The notes under the pieces were generated by a model, which was given only the letters and a program-made list of their open reading frames with translations, was not told the origin of the DNA and searched no databases. From contig JABFSH010000005.1 in the NCBI GenBank assembly GCA_013140705.1, positions 1 through 64,000 on the forward strand: 64,000 nucleotides of DNA, written 5' to 3'. Positions 43,158 to 53,351 of the stretch are shown piece after piece. Position 1 is the stretch's first letter. Every line of letters begins with the position of its first letter. The position numbers and the translations under genes are program-made. The stretch comes from Methylococcaceae bacterium (GTDB taxonomy: Bacteria > Pseudomonadota > Gammaproteobacteria > Methylococcales > Methylomonadaceae).

Positions 43158-44147
43158 ATGAATCAGAGCTGGAAAAAATTTCTGCTTGGTGAAAATGCAT
43201 CATTTGAAAATAATCAAATTGTTTTTCCAACAGTTGACCTTGAAAATCATAACCGGATTTATGCCGTTTCAAACTTATCAGTCTTAACTGTTTCAGGCAG
43301 GGATGCAGTTACATTTCTACAGGGTCAAACGACCTGTAATGTGAATGATATCAGCGAAACTAAAAGTGGGTTAGGGGCATTTTGTACGGCTAAAGGCAGA
43401 GTCATTACAACCTTTTTGCTGGCTAAGCATAATGGAGACTTTTTGTTGGTTCTACCAGCAGAATTATTGGCCATTATTAAAAAAAGACTGCAAATGTACA
43501 TTTTGCGCGCTGATGTTGTATTAACTGATAGCTCGGATGATATCTGCCTGCTCGGTTTATTGTGTCCTGACGACCAGACCGGTTCGATTGCTGTGCCTGA
43601 CCCGTTATTTACATCATATCCGCAGCAGGATGTATTAAACCAGATCGCTTTACCACAAAATCGTTATCTGATACTCGCCAAACCGTCAAAAGCGATTTCG
43701 TTATGGTCTGAGAAAGTTGGCAGTCAGCACTATCGGCCAGATAATTCAGCTCATTGGAGTTATCTCGATATCATCGATGGCATTCCGTGGCTCACAGCCC
43801 TAACCTCTGAAGAATTCATTCCTCAAATGTTGAATCTGGATAAGTTAGGCGGCGTCAGTTTCAATAAAGGTTGTTATACTGGGCAGGAAATTGTCGCCCG
43901 CACGCATTATCTGGGCAAATCAAAAAGAGAAATGCGTCTTGCCGAAGGCGTGATGACTTTGCCGCCGGAGCCTAATACAGCCATTTTTGATGACGACGCA
44001 GGAACAGAAGAAGTGGTCGGCAGGGTTTTACAGGGACTCATTCATAAAAACTGTTGTAAGATGCTGATTGTTATACAGGTTTATGATGAGAAACCGCATG
44101 GCCTGAAGTTAAAGAACCCGGATCAAAACAAAATAACCTTAATATGA
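43158..44147 (+). CDS. ygfZ: YgfZ/GcvT-like folate-binding protein
   Basis: YgfZ is a tetrahydrofolate-binding protein that supports Fe-S cluster enzymes such as MiaB. The protein (329 residues from ATG 43158) has the diagnostic KGCYTGQEIVARTHYLG and the N-terminal VSGRDAVTFLQGQTTCNV. The frame extends to 43092, but that part overlaps the promoter and has no family counterpart. It is divergent from the ygfX-HDOD-GGDEF operon and followed by another HDOD gene after 42 bp. Confidence 0.95.
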   Translation: MNQSWKKFLLGENASFENNQIVFPTVDLENHNRIYAVSNLSVLTVSGRDAVTFLQGQTTCNVNDISETKSGLGAFCTAKGRVITTFLLAKHNGDFLLVLPAELLAIIKKRLQMYILRADVVLTDSSDDICLLGLLCPDDQTGSIAVPDPLFTSYPQQDVLNQIALPQNRYLILAKPSKAISLWSEKVGSQHYRPDNSAHWSYLDIIDGIPWLTALTSEEFIPQMLNLDKLGGVSFNKGCYTGQEIVARTHYLGKSKREMRLAEGVMTLPPEPNTAIFDDDAGTEEVVGRVLQGLIHKNCCKMLIVIQVYDEKPHGLKLKNPDQNKITLI

Positions 44148-44189
44148 CTATAATTTCAGCCTGACGCTTTTGACTGGAAAACCGCAACA

Positions 44190-45032
44190 ATGCAATTTAA
44201 ATCTGTTCAGGACTTCCTTAATCATGTTCAAAACGAACTGAATGCAAATCGACTGGTTTTGCCCACCCTCCCCGATGTTGCATTGAAAGTGAGGGCTGCT
44301 GTTAATAAAGAAGATTCTTCGGCAGCAGACTTGGCGGACATCATCGTTACAGATGCCTCGTTATCGACACGGCTGATTCAGGTGGCAAACAGCCCTTTGT
44401 ACCGTGGTGTACATCCTATCAATAACATACAGATGGCAGTATCCCGTCTAGGCAACAAAATTGTCGGAACGCTAATTACCAGCTTGGTCATGCAACAAAT
44501 GTTTACACCCTCCAACAAAATGTTGGAGGAGCATTTCAGAAAAACATGGGAGCAAAGTATTAATGTTTCGTCCATTAGTCGGGCCTTGACCGCATTCGCG
44601 CCGCATTTGAATCGTGATGAAGCCATGTTGGCGGGATTGATTCACCAAATTGGTAAACTCCCCATCTTTATGCTGGTTGAAAAAATTCCGGAATTTAGAG
44701 ACAGTCCATCCAGAATGGCAAAATTGCTGGAAAAAGCCCATCCTGCGATCGGCAAACTCATCATGGATACCTGGAATTTTCCTGAAGAGTTAAAGTTAGT
44801 GGCCTCTGAATACGTTAATTTTCAGTACGATTCAGGGCCTAAAGCTGATTATGTCGATATCGTGCAGGTCGCATTTTTGCAAAGCATTGCGGGAACGGAT
44901 CATCCGGCTTCGCGTGTCGATTGCTCAACAGTCCCCTCTTTTGCCAAACTGGGCTTGGCGACAGATATTGAAATATTGGAGATTGAAGGTGTTTCCGATG
45001 AAATCGAATTAGCTCGAAGCATGCTCTCCTAA
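44190..45032 (+). CDS. HDOD domain protein
   Basis: A 280-residue single-domain HDOD protein (LVLPTLPDVALKVRAAVNKEDSSAADLADIIVTDASLSTRLIQVANSPLY, MLAGLIHQIGKLPIFML). It is not a recent copy of the HDOD protein at 41682, from which it differs at most positions. A role in signalling or stress is likely but untested. It lies 20 bp before the heme A synthase gene. Confidence 0.93.
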   Translation: MQFKSVQDFLNHVQNELNANRLVLPTLPDVALKVRAAVNKEDSSAADLADIIVTDASLSTRLIQVANSPLYRGVHPINNIQMAVSRLGNKIVGTLITSLVMQQMFTPSNKMLEEHFRKTWEQSINVSSISRALTAFAPHLNRDEAMLAGLIHQIGKLPIFMLVEKIPEFRDSPSRMAKLLEKAHPAIGKLIMDTWNFPEELKLVASEYVNFQYDSGPKADYVDIVQVAFLQSIAGTDHPASRVDCSTVPSFAKLGLATDIEILEIEGVSDEIELARSMLS

Positions 45033-45052
45033 CCCTTATCAGATTTTATCCC

Positions 45053-46036
45053 ATGATTAACGACCAGGCCGTTTTGCGTTTTCGACGCTTAGGAATGCTT
45101 ACTATTTTCGCTGTTTATTTTGTCATCCTGGTTGGCGGTATCGTCAGGGCATCCGGAGCCGGTATGGGTTGCCCTGATTGGCCGACCTGTTTTGGTCAGT
45201 GGGTGCCCCCAACCGATGAATCGCAATTACCAGCGAATTATCATGAAATTTATGCCAATCGCGGCTATGAAAATACACAATTCAATCCGGTAAAAACCTG
45301 GACAGAGTATGCCAACCGTCTGGTGGGTGTCACGACAGGTTTTTTAATTTTCCTGACCGCTTGGTCGTCTCGAATCTATTTAAAAAATGATAAAGCAGTT
45401 TTTTATTTGTCACTTTCTATTTTTTTTCTAATTGGTTTTCAGGGTTGGCTCGGTTCCACCGTAGTGGCAAGTAATCTGAAGCCCGTCATGATCACGTTGC
45501 ATATGCTGGTGGCATTGTTGATCGTGGCATTACTGATTTACACGATAGCCCGATCCCAGCGTGATTTTATTGGCCGGATGGACAGCCGGTTACTACCCGC
45601 AAAGTTTAAAACGGTTTTAATTGCTGCGATGCTCATGACCTTGTTACAAGTGGCGATGGGAACTCAGGTTAGGGAAGCCGTCGATTTTATCGCGCATGAA
45701 CACAATTACATTGAGCGGCAGTTCTGGCGCGATGACTTTCCGATTATTTTTTACGTACATCGCTCGTTTTCGTCCATTATTCTCATTACAAATGCCTGGC
45801 TGGTATGGAAGATTTACCGGTCAATGCGTAAAGGAAGTGCGATGCTTTATGCCGGTTTCGGATTGCTTGCCCTAGTTGTTACCGGCATTCTTGCCGGAGT
45901 GACGCTGGACCGGTTAGGCGTGCCCCCGTTTGCACAACCCATTCATCTATTGGTGGCCACATTAATCTTTGGTACCCAATTTTTTCTGTATATCTGCTGG
46001 CATTATTCTCAAAAATCGGCAGTTTTCGGCAAATAG
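45053..46036 (+). CDS. ctaA: Heme A synthase (CtaA/Cox15)
   Basis: An inner-membrane enzyme that oxidises the C8 methyl of heme O to the formyl of heme A for aa3-type oxidases. The 327-residue protein has eight hydrophobic segments and the conserved blocks LVGGIVRASGAGMGCPDWPTCFGQWVPP, KTWTEYANRLVGVTTG, MITLHMLVAL and FYVHRSFSS, with the heme-ligating histidines. A Cys pair in GCPDWPTC is present as in type 1 CtaA. ctaB and the cox genes are not nearby, which is unusual. Confidence 0.93.
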   Translation: MINDQAVLRFRRLGMLTIFAVYFVILVGGIVRASGAGMGCPDWPTCFGQWVPPTDESQLPANYHEIYANRGYENTQFNPVKTWTEYANRLVGVTTGFLIFLTAWSSRIYLKNDKAVFYLSLSIFFLIGFQGWLGSTVVASNLKPVMITLHMLVALLIVALLIYTIARSQRDFIGRMDSRLLPAKFKTVLIAAMLMTLLQVAMGTQVREAVDFIAHEHNYIERQFWRDDFPIIFYVHRSFSSIILITNAWLVWKIYRSMRKGSAMLYAGFGLLALVVTGILAGVTLDRLGVPPFAQPIHLLVATLIFGTQFFLYICWHYSQKSAVFGK

Positions 46037-46063
46037 CTTAAAACGTCTGATCTCTTGAAGCGC

Positions 46064-46900
46064 TCAGACGGCATCACTCTTAAACGGGGGCTGGTTCTCT
46101 CCGGTGAGTCTGACTCTTACGGTAGCACCAACGGTCAGAATTCCGCACTGGTCATGCAGAGCATTTTGTCCAAAATAAACCTTATTTTGCCATTTCCTCA
46201 GTTTGTTTAACGTGGCTAAGGGCTCTTTGCCGGTTTCAGCGGTATCGGGATCAATGGTCGGAACGATACAACGAGAACAGGGTTTCGGCAGTCTAAAATC
46301 AATGGCACCGATGCTGATTTCACGCCAACTATCTTCGGCATAGGCTGGGCAACCGGAAATGATCAGGTTGGGTCGGAAGCGAGCCATGGTTAAATTGAGT
46401 TGCATCGCAGCATTCAGCGACACCAGTGAATTTTCTGAAATAACCAAAAAAGGAAAGCCATCAGAAAAAGCTGTTTGATCCGACGGGTGAGCAAACTGTG
46501 GATCTACTTGTCGAATGGCAGTCTCGGGTTGATAAACAAGTCGGCAGTTCTGGCCAAGAAAATTGCTGAACCATGCGTCAGCTTCCAGGGATACATGGCT
46601 GGCAACGCACTGGTCGTGCCAAATGATGCTTTTTATGGCAGGTCCATTTGCGGCGTTTAAAGAAATCGACAAATCCGGTTTGTTGGGTGCACTGACCGTG
46701 AGATGGTGCTCAGTTAGCGCTGTTTTTATCAACGCCATTTTCGGTAATGCTCGTTGACTCAGAAATTGTCCTGATCCATCAACCAGCATCCATTTACGAT
46801 CATACTGTAAACCGGTAGCCATTACGTTCCAATGAGTCACGGGTATGCCCGCTAATGATTTCACAGGGTAGATAAAGATTCCGCTTAACTGGTAATCCAT
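46064..46900 (-). CDS. MOSC domain protein (YcbX-like)
   Basis: The 278-residue protein has the N-terminal MOSC beta-barrel domain (LSGIFIYPVKSLAGIPVTHW, YDRKWMLVDGSGQFLSQRALPKMALIKT) and the MOSC domain proper with the molybdenum-cofactor Cys region LPKPCSRCIVPTIDPDTAETGKEPL. YcbX-type proteins reduce N-hydroxylated compounds and carry a C-terminal 2Fe-2S ferredoxin domain. That domain is absent here, so an external electron donor is expected. Confidence 0.92.
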   Translation of the reverse strand: MDYQLSGIFIYPVKSLAGIPVTHWNVMATGLQYDRKWMLVDGSGQFLSQRALPKMALIKTALTEHHLTVSAPNKPDLSISLNAANGPAIKSIIWHDQCVASHVSLEADAWFSNFLGQNCRLVYQPETAIRQVDPQFAHPSDQTAFSDGFPFLVISENSLVSLNAAMQLNLTMARFRPNLIISGCPAYAEDSWREISIGAIDFRLPKPCSRCIVPTIDPDTAETGKEPLATLNKLRKWQNKVYFGQNALHDQCGILTVGATVRVRLTGENQPPFKSDAV

Positions 46901-46973
46901 TTTTTAAATAACCTATTGCGTTGGAATGGGGAGCCACTTCGCTTGTTCATTGGACACGCTGATGCAGAATGTT

Positions 46974-47249
46974 TTAGTTAGTGCCTTCTCGTAAATCACG
47001 CTTTTTGCCTAGATAAACGCAGACATATTGATCCGGGCCGGTATAATTGACAATGGCAAAGTTAAAATCGCAAAGCGAGGGGATGTGAATTTTGTTTAAC
47101 TGAATAATGTCACCTTTCATACAGTTATTGGCAATTTTTACGATTTCCGCGCCGCGCTCCGGGATACGCAAACAGACTTTGCCAGAATTTTCCTTCCCGT
47201 AGCAAAAGGGAACTACGAGTAATAAGGCTAAGGCGAATATGTTTTTCAT
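46974..47249 (-). CDS. Small secreted hypothetical protein with four cysteines
   Basis: A 91-residue protein with a signal peptide (MKNIFALALLLVVPFCYG). The mature part has four cysteines (KVCLR, NNCMKG, SLCDF, YVCVYL), probably two disulfides, and a basic tail. The ribosome binding site is AGAGG. I do not recognise the family. It lies alone between the MOSC and citrate synthase genes. Confidence 0.7.
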   Translation of the reverse strand: MKNIFALALLLVVPFCYGKENSGKVCLRIPERGAEIVKIANNCMKGDIIQLNKIHIPSLCDFNFAIVNYTGPDQYVCVYLGKKRDLREGTN

Positions 47250-47484
47250 TGACAGGAACCTCTAAAAATTGCACTTCGACAAACACAGTGCGAACGGGCA
47301 GCTTATTGAAGCAGTAACTTTTCCGTTCGTGCTAAGCCTTTCAAAGCATGAGCGGAAAATATTTAGCAGCTCCCTGATGATTTCGGCTGGAGTTTGCCAG
47401 GTAACTTCAAAGTGTAATGAAAAAGATCCAGGCATTTGACCACCAAGAATTAACAATTCGACTATCACCGATAGTTAAAGTTGA

Positions 47485-48786
47485 TTAAATGGTTTTTCCA
47501 TGCCGGGCCGGTACATCACGGCAGGTTGCGCCGGTATAAAGCTGTCTGGGGCGACCGATTTTTTGATCAGGATCGGATATCATTTCATCCCAGTGGGCAA
47601 TCCAGCCAACCGTCCGGCCCATTGCAAACATGGCGGTAAACATATTGGAGGGAATGCCTAAGGCATGCAATACAATGCCCGAATAGAAATCGACATTCGG
47701 GTAAAGTTTTTTCTCAATAAAGTAATTATCTTCCAAAGCGATACGCTCCAGTTCAAGCGCTAACTTAAAAAGTTTGTCATCATGCAAACCCAGTTCGGTC
47801 AGAACTTCATAACAGGTAGCCCTCATCAATTTTGCACGCGGGTCATAATGTTTATAAACGCGATGACCAAACCCCATCAGTCTAAAATCATCGTTTTTAT
47901 CTTTGGCCTTGTTGATATAGAGTGGAATGCGTGAGATATCGCCTATTTCTTCCAGCATATTGAGCACGGCTTCATTGGCCCCGCCGTGAGCAGCCCCCCA
48001 AAGGCAGGCTATACCGGATGTGATACAAGCATAAGGGTTTGCGCCACTGGATCCGGCCAGTCTGACAGTCGAAGTGGAGGCATTTTGTTCATGATCGGCG
48101 TGTAGTATCAGGATTCTATCCAGTGCACGTACCAGCACCGGATTCGGGTGATATTCATCGCATGGTGTGGCCAACATCATGCGCATAAAGTTTTCAACAT
48201 AGCTGAGCTTGTTTTGCGGATACATAAAAGGCAGGCCTGTGCTGTATTTATGGCACATGGCTACTATAGTGGGTACCTTGGCAATGAGGCGCACCGCACT
48301 GATATCACGATGTGTTTTCGATTTAATGTCCAAGGCATCATGATAAAAAGCCGAAAGAGCTCCCACAACCGCCACCATAATTGCCATGGGATGTGCGTCA
48401 CGACGGAAGCCATTGAAAAAGTTGGTCAACTGGTCGTGGACCATCGTGTGCATTGTGATGTTGTATTCAAACTCCTGCATTTGCTCACTGTTCGGTAATT
48501 CGCCATTCAATAACAGGTAGCAGACTTCAAGAAAAGTACATTTTTCTGCCAGTTGCTCAATCGGGTAACCTCGGTAAAGCAATATGCCCGCTTCGCCATC
48601 AATATATGTGATTGTTGAGCCGCAGCTCGCGGTTGACGTAAAACCCGGGTCATAGGTAAACATGCCTGTCCGTTGATACAATGTTTGAATATCTATAACA
48701 TCTGGCCCTGTTGTACCGAACAATATGGGTAGCTCACAAATAAGCTGACCGTTTTCACTTAAGGTAAAGCTGCGTTCATGATTCAT
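47485..48786 (-). CDS. gltA: Citrate synthase
   Basis: The 433-residue type II (hexameric) citrate synthase condenses acetyl-CoA and oxaloacetate. The N-terminal domain ([45 protein letters not shown]) and the active-site histidines and Asp ([53 protein letters not shown]) are intact. It is the last in a row of minus-strand central carbon genes (zwf, edd, eda, gltA). Confidence 0.98.
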   Translation of the reverse strand: MNHERSFTLSENGQLICELPILFGTTGPDVIDIQTLYQRTGMFTYDPGFTSTASCGSTITYIDGEAGILLYRGYPIEQLAEKCTFLEVCYLLLNGELPNSEQMQEFEYNITMHTMVHDQLTNFFNGFRRDAHPMAIMVAVVGALSAFYHDALDIKSKTHRDISAVRLIAKVPTIVAMCHKYSTGLPFMYPQNKLSYVENFMRMMLATPCDEYHPNPVLVRALDRILILHADHEQNASTSTVRLAGSSGANPYACITSGIACLWGAAHGGANEAVLNMLEEIGDISRIPLYINKAKDKNDDFRLMGFGHRVYKHYDPRAKLMRATCYEVLTELGLHDDKLFKLALELERIALEDNYFIEKKLYPNVDFYSGIVLHALGIPSNMFTAMFAMGRTVGWIAHWDEMISDPDQKIGRPRQLYTGATCRDVPARHGKTI

Positions 48787-48838
48787 AGATTAGTTCTCGA
48801 TTGGAAAAACATGGAATGTTATCCTAAAACCTGATCAC

Positions 48839-49489
48839 TCAATTCGGGATAACGTTTGCGATGGCCTGTGCGGCTAATTCGGTTACTTTTGCCCAATTTT
48901 TTGCTTTTACGACATCTGCAGGTGCCAGCCAGGATCCACCTACACAAGCTACATTACTTAATTTTAAATAAGCATTGTAATTTTCAGGCGAAATTCCGCC
49001 TGTTGGGCAAAAGGTAGCGTTAGGAATGGGGCCTGTAATCGACTTTAACATCGGTATGCCGCCAGCCGCTTCGGCAGGAAAAAATTTGAAGCAGTCCAGT
49101 CCGTATTCCATCCCCGTCATTAGTTCCGACAAGGTGGCAACGCCGGGAATTAACGCGATATTTCCGGCAAGTGCGGCGCTTAACAAGATGGGTGTCAGGC
49201 CTGGACTAATGGCAAAAACCGCTCCTGCTTCTTCGGCAGCTTTTAACTGCGCAGGCGTTGTGATGGTGCCGGCTCCGACAATGGCTTCCTTGACTTCCTG
49301 GCTAATCAGCTTGATGGCATCCAGTGCGACTGGCGTACGCAAGGTAATTTCCAGTACTTTGATGCCTCCGGCCACCAGTGCTTTTGCCAGTGGCACGGCA
49401 TCATCCAGATTTTGTATGACCATGACAGGCATAACGGGGCCAGCGGTCAAAACGGTCTTGGGGTGAATTTTCCAATTGTGTTTATTCAT
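48839..49489 (-). CDS. eda: KDPG/KHG aldolase
   Basis: Eda splits 2-keto-3-deoxy-6-phosphogluconate into pyruvate and glyceraldehyde 3-phosphate, the last step of the Entner-Doudoroff pathway. The 216-residue protein has the catalytic Glu in VLEITLRTPVALDAI, the phosphate site VGAGTI and the Schiff-base Lys in GLDCFKFFPAEAAGG. The start is ATG 49489; a TTG five codons earlier lies in the heptamer repeat. No good Shine-Dalgarno is seen because the repeat occupies its place. Confidence 0.96.
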   Translation of the reverse strand: MNKHNWKIHPKTVLTAGPVMPVMVIQNLDDAVPLAKALVAGGIKVLEITLRTPVALDAIKLISQEVKEAIVGAGTITTPAQLKAAEEAGAVFAISPGLTPILLSAALAGNIALIPGVATLSELMTGMEYGLDCFKFFPAEAAGGIPMLKSITGPIPNATFCPTGGISPENYNAYLKLSNVACVGGSWLAPADVVKAKNWAKVTELAAQAIANVIPN

Positions 49490-49497
49490 GGATTTTA

Positions 49498-49574
49498 GGT
49501 TCAAGGTTCAAGGTTCAAGGTTCAAGGTTCAAGGTTCAAGGTTCAAGGTTCAAGGTTCAAGGTTCAAGGTTCAA
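49498..49574. repeat. Heptamer tandem repeat (ggttcaa x 11) between edd and eda
   Basis: Eleven exact copies of the 7-mer ggttcaa occupy the spacer between edd (stop at 49600) and eda (start at 49489). On the transcribed strand the unit is TTGAACC. Slippage could change the distance between the genes and the leader of eda. Confidence 0.95.
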
Positions 49575-49599
49575 GGTATGTACCTTGCACCTGCTTCAA

Positions 49600-51420
49600 T
49601 TAATCGACAAGAAACAGATTGGACGCGCCTGTTTCAGCGGACGATGCGCCGAGCCGAAAGCCGCCAAACATTTCGCGCCCCATGCCGTAGTGATGATTTT
49701 TGGCGGAATTAGGCATGATTTCTCTGGCGTTGAATTCCGTTTCATCAACCAATACATTGCAATCGCCAGTTTGCAGGTTAAGGGAAATGATGTCGCCGTT
49801 TCTGACTTTCGCCAAGGGTCCGCCGACTTCGCATTCGGGGCACATGTGGATCACCGATGGCACTTTTCCCGAAGCGCCTGACATGCGACCGTCAGTGACG
49901 AGCGCGACTTTAAAACCTTTGTCCTGGAGTACCCCCAGAGGCGGTGTCAGTTTATGTAATTCCGGCATGCCATTTGCTCTGGGGCCCTGAAAACGAATGA
50001 CGGCGATAAAATCCTTATCCAGTTCGCCCCGCTTGAAGGCCGCCTGCATGTCTTCCTGGTCATCAAAAACCACAGCAGGTGCCTCAACAATTTGATGATC
50101 TTCAGAGACAGCGGACAATTTGGAGACGCCACGCCCTAAATTACCATGCATTACATGCAAGCCACCGCCAGTGGCAAAGGGCTTTTCGACGGTGCCGAGA
50201 ACGTCCAGGTCAAGAGACGTTGAAGGGCATGGTTCGAAGATGAGTTTGCCTTCTGAAAGTTTAGGTTCCTGTGTGTAGCTGTTCATGCCGCGCTTATCGG
50301 CAACCGTGATAAGATCTTCATGAAGCAGACCATTTCTTAACAGTTCGGCAATTAACACGCCCATGCCACCAGCAGCCTGAAAGTGGTTTACGTCGGCGGG
50401 GCCGTTGGGATAAATTTTTGCGATCAATGGAATGGCTTTGGAGAGTCTGTCGAAATCATCCCAGTTCAGTACGATGCCCGAGGCGCGGGCGATGGCAATT
50501 AAATGCATGGTGTGATTGGTTGACCCGCCCGTGGCCAACAAGCCAATTACCGCATTTATAATGGCTTTTTCGTCAACCATATGTGCGATTGGCCGATAGT
50601 CACTGCCCAACGCGGTAAATTTCAAAACTTGCCTGGCGGCTGCCTTGGTCAGTTCATCACGCAGGGGGGTGTAAGGATTGATAAATGAACTGCCGGGTAA
50701 GTGCAAACCCATGATTTCCATCATCATCTGATTACTGTTGGCGGTACCGTAAAACGTGCAGGTGCCGGGGCTGTGATAGGATGCGGATTCAGCTTCGAGG
50801 AGTTCCTTGCGGCCTATCTTGCCTACTGCGTATGCCTGGCGAGCCCGTGCCTTTTCCTTGTTTGTCAAGCCGCTGGGCATGGGGCCAGCCGGAACAAATA
50901 CGGCTGGTAAATGACCAAAACTCAAGGCGCCAATCAGCAGGCCTGGAACAATTTTGTCGCAGACACCCAGATATAAAGCGCCATCAAACATGTTATGACT
51001 CATGCCGATGGCTGTGGTCATGGCAATCAGATCGCGGCTAAAAAGGGATAATTCCATACCGGGCTGGCCTTGGGTTATACCATCGCACATTGCGGGCACA
51101 CCGCCGGCAACCTGCGCAACGCCGCCGGCTTCCCGAATGGCCGCCTTGATTAAGTCAGGCGCATCTTTATAAGGTTCATGAGCTGACAACATATCATTGT
51201 AAGACGTAATGATGGCAATATTGGCCTTTTGATTGCCGATCAAGTCGATTTTTTCACTGGCACTACAGGCTGCAAAACCATGCGCCAGATTGCCGCAGCC
51301 CAGTTTGCCACGGAAAGGACCTTGCTTGGCGACTCCGTCAATATATTTGAGATAAGCCGACCGCGTTTCGTGGCTGCGTTCAATGACTTCTTGAGTCACT
51401 TTTTCGATGATGGGATGCAT
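49600..51420 (-). CDS. edd: 6-phosphogluconate dehydratase
   Basis: Edd dehydrates 6-phosphogluconate to KDPG with a [4Fe-4S] cluster. The 606-residue length is standard. The cluster cysteines are in [32 protein letters not shown] and [26 protein letters not shown], and the C-terminal [23 protein letters not shown] block is present. It is preceded by zwf after 277 bp and followed by eda after the heptamer repeat. Confidence 0.97.
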   Translation of the reverse strand: MHPIIEKVTQEVIERSHETRSAYLKYIDGVAKQGPFRGKLGCGNLAHGFAACSASEKIDLIGNQKANIAIITSYNDMLSAHEPYKDAPDLIKAAIREAGGVAQVAGGVPAMCDGITQGQPGMELSLFSRDLIAMTTAIGMSHNMFDGALYLGVCDKIVPGLLIGALSFGHLPAVFVPAGPMPSGLTNKEKARARQAYAVGKIGRKELLEAESASYHSPGTCTFYGTANSNQMMMEIMGLHLPGSSFINPYTPLRDELTKAAARQVLKFTALGSDYRPIAHMVDEKAIINAVIGLLATGGSTNHTMHLIAIARASGIVLNWDDFDRLSKAIPLIAKIYPNGPADVNHFQAAGGMGVLIAELLRNGLLHEDLITVADKRGMNSYTQEPKLSEGKLIFEPCPSTSLDLDVLGTVEKPFATGGGLHVMHGNLGRGVSKLSAVSEDHQIVEAPAVVFDDQEDMQAAFKRGELDKDFIAVIRFQGPRANGMPELHKLTPPLGVLQDKGFKVALVTDGRMSGASGKVPSVIHMCPECEVGGPLAKVRNGDIISLNLQTGDCNVLVDETEFNAREIMPNSAKNHHYGMGREMFGGFRLGASSAETGASNLFLVD

Positions 51421-51697
51421 GGTTTTTCCTACTTTATGGGATGATCAGTGATAGCAGTTAAGGCTACAGACGTTGCGAAAACACAAAAGCCGACTTTCAG
51501 CTATGGACACGAGCTTTAATGCCTAGTTCCGATATAGCAGTCGCTTGTTGCTTTGAACACAATGATCATAGCGCTATATTCTAATTTAAAACGGTTCAGT
51601 TCATGTTGGCAACCGGCTTCTATGAGCAGTTGCCGTTCGTTTTGCAATCCGGCAAAATTGTGTAAAAGCCGGATTTAAATAAAGTCAGGCCCAGTAT

Positions 51698-53170
51698 TCA
51701 GCCTTCCCAGGCTCTGCCATCGCGATCAAGTAAGAAATCTGCAGCAATGGGTCCCCATGTTCCAGCAGGGTACGGTTTGGGAGTTTCATTGGCTTTTGCC
51801 CATGCGTTTTGTATGGAGTCAATCCATGTCCAGGCGCATTCAATTTCTTCCCGGCTTAAAAACAGCGTCGGATTGCCACGCATGGCTTCGAGCACCAGCT
51901 TTTCATAACCGCCAAAAATTCTGCTTTTTTTGAAGGCTTCAGAAAAACTCAAATCCAGTTTGGTTTTCTGTATTTTGATGTTTTCATCAATACCAGGCAC
52001 CTTGTTGAGGATTTCAATTTCTACGCCTTCATTCGGCTGAAGGTGGATAATTAATTTGTTTGGCGGTAGAAATCGTGGATAACTGTCTTTAAAGATGTTG
52101 TGTGGTAATTGTTTAAAGTAAATGACGATTTCAGTGCGCTTGGTATGCAGGCGTTTCCCGGTCCGCAAATAAAAAGGTACGCCTGCCCAGCGCCAGTTAT
52201 CGATATCGACGCGCAAGGCGACGAAGCTTTCTGTGGTACTTTCCTTGTTGGCGCCTTCCTCTTCAAGATAACCAGGGACGGCATTGCCTTTTAAATAACC
52301 GCTGGTGTATTGCCCACGGACCGTTTTCTCTTCGACGTTGTGTTTGGTAATCGGGCGCAAGGCTTCAAGTACCTTGATTTTTTCATTGCGTATGTTTTTG
52401 GCTTCTAGGTTGGCGGGCGGCTCCATGGTAATGAATGTCAGAATCTGTAATAAGTGATTCTGCAGCATGTCGCGTAATTGTCCGGTTTTATCAAAATAAT
52501 CCCAACGGCCTTCAATACCTACTTCTTCGGCAACGGTAATCTGGATATGATCAATCGTGTTGTGATCCCAGTTGGTCGTAAAAATGGAGTTGGCAAAACG
52601 CAAGGCCAGCAGATTAAGTACGGTTTCCTTGCCCAAATAATGGTCAATACGAAACACTTGATTCTCGCTAAAAACTTTGGCGACTTCATCATTAATTTCT
52701 TTCGATGACTTTAGATCATGGCCAATCGGTTTTTCCATGACCATGCGCGATTCTTCGGTCAGTACGCCTGATTTGGCGAGTCCTTGACAGATGCTTTTAA
52801 AGAGGACGGGGGATACGGCAAAATAATTAACGGATACCCTGGACTTTGTGTCCAGAACATCATTGAGCTGCTTGTACTGGTCTAACTGGGTTAAATCTAT
52901 TTTTTGATACGATAGTCTGGCCGAGAAGCGCGACCATACTGTGTCGTCCATTTTTTCATTCAGAAAGGCCTGCAAACTGTTTCGGGCAATTTCAACAAAA
53001 CTGGCATTGTCGTGCGTGTGTCTGTCAATGCCGATAATGCGGGTGTCAGGCTCGATCAGGTTGGCATTTTCCAGTCGATATAAGGAAATAAACAGCTTAC
53101 GGCGAGATAAATCGCCAAGCGCGCCAAATATTAGTAAGTCACAGGGCTTAAATACCTTTTTGTCTTTCAT
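51698..53170 (-). CDS. zwf: Glucose-6-phosphate 1-dehydrogenase
   Basis: Oxidises glucose 6-phosphate to 6-phosphogluconolactone with NAD(P)+. The 490-residue protein has the nucleotide-binding GALGDLSRRKLF, the catalytic signature RIDHYLGKETVLN and EKPIGHDL. A PKPYPAGTWGP end is typical of the family. It opens the zwf-edd-eda series. No pgl (6-phosphogluconolactonase) gene is visible next to it. Confidence 0.97.
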   Translation of the reverse strand: MKDKKVFKPCDLLIFGALGDLSRRKLFISLYRLENANLIEPDTRIIGIDRHTHDNASFVEIARNSLQAFLNEKMDDTVWSRFSARLSYQKIDLTQLDQYKQLNDVLDTKSRVSVNYFAVSPVLFKSICQGLAKSGVLTEESRMVMEKPIGHDLKSSKEINDEVAKVFSENQVFRIDHYLGKETVLNLLALRFANSIFTTNWDHNTIDHIQITVAEEVGIEGRWDYFDKTGQLRDMLQNHLLQILTFITMEPPANLEAKNIRNEKIKVLEALRPITKHNVEEKTVRGQYTSGYLKGNAVPGYLEEEGANKESTTESFVALRVDIDNWRWAGVPFYLRTGKRLHTKRTEIVIYFKQLPHNIFKDSYPRFLPPNKLIIHLQPNEGVEIEILNKVPGIDENIKIQKTKLDLSFSEAFKKSRIFGGYEKLVLEAMRGNPTLFLSREEIECAWTWIDSIQNAWAKANETPKPYPAGTWGPIAADFLLDRDGRAWEG

Positions 53171-53351
53171 GTGGTCTACTGGGTGAAGTTATAGGCTGGG
53201 AGGGACAAGCTGGGCTTGTCTGCATTATCGCACAATTTATAGGAATGATGTCGTAAAGCCAAGCACTAAAACGCATGGATTGATGACAAGCTGATTCAGC
53301 GTATTTGTCTGATTGTAAAAGATATAAAACGATGATTTATGGTTATTTTGA
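53171..53351. other. Spacer upstream of zwf, no gene seen
   Basis: Divergent intergenic region between zwf and the small secreted protein gene. No reading frame. I found no HexR-like box by eye. The right part carries the promoter annotated next. Confidence 0.5.

Noticed and set aside
47262-47468. 68-codon minus-strand frame downstream of gltA
   Set aside because: GTG start without ribosome binding site, no recognisable motif.
49498-49574. CRISPR-like array
   Set aside because: Contiguous 7-bp units without spacers; no cas gene in the window.
49476-49712. Frame translating to repeated RFKVQGS units
   Set aside because: It is only the translation of the ggttcaa heptamer repeat and overlaps edd on the other strand.
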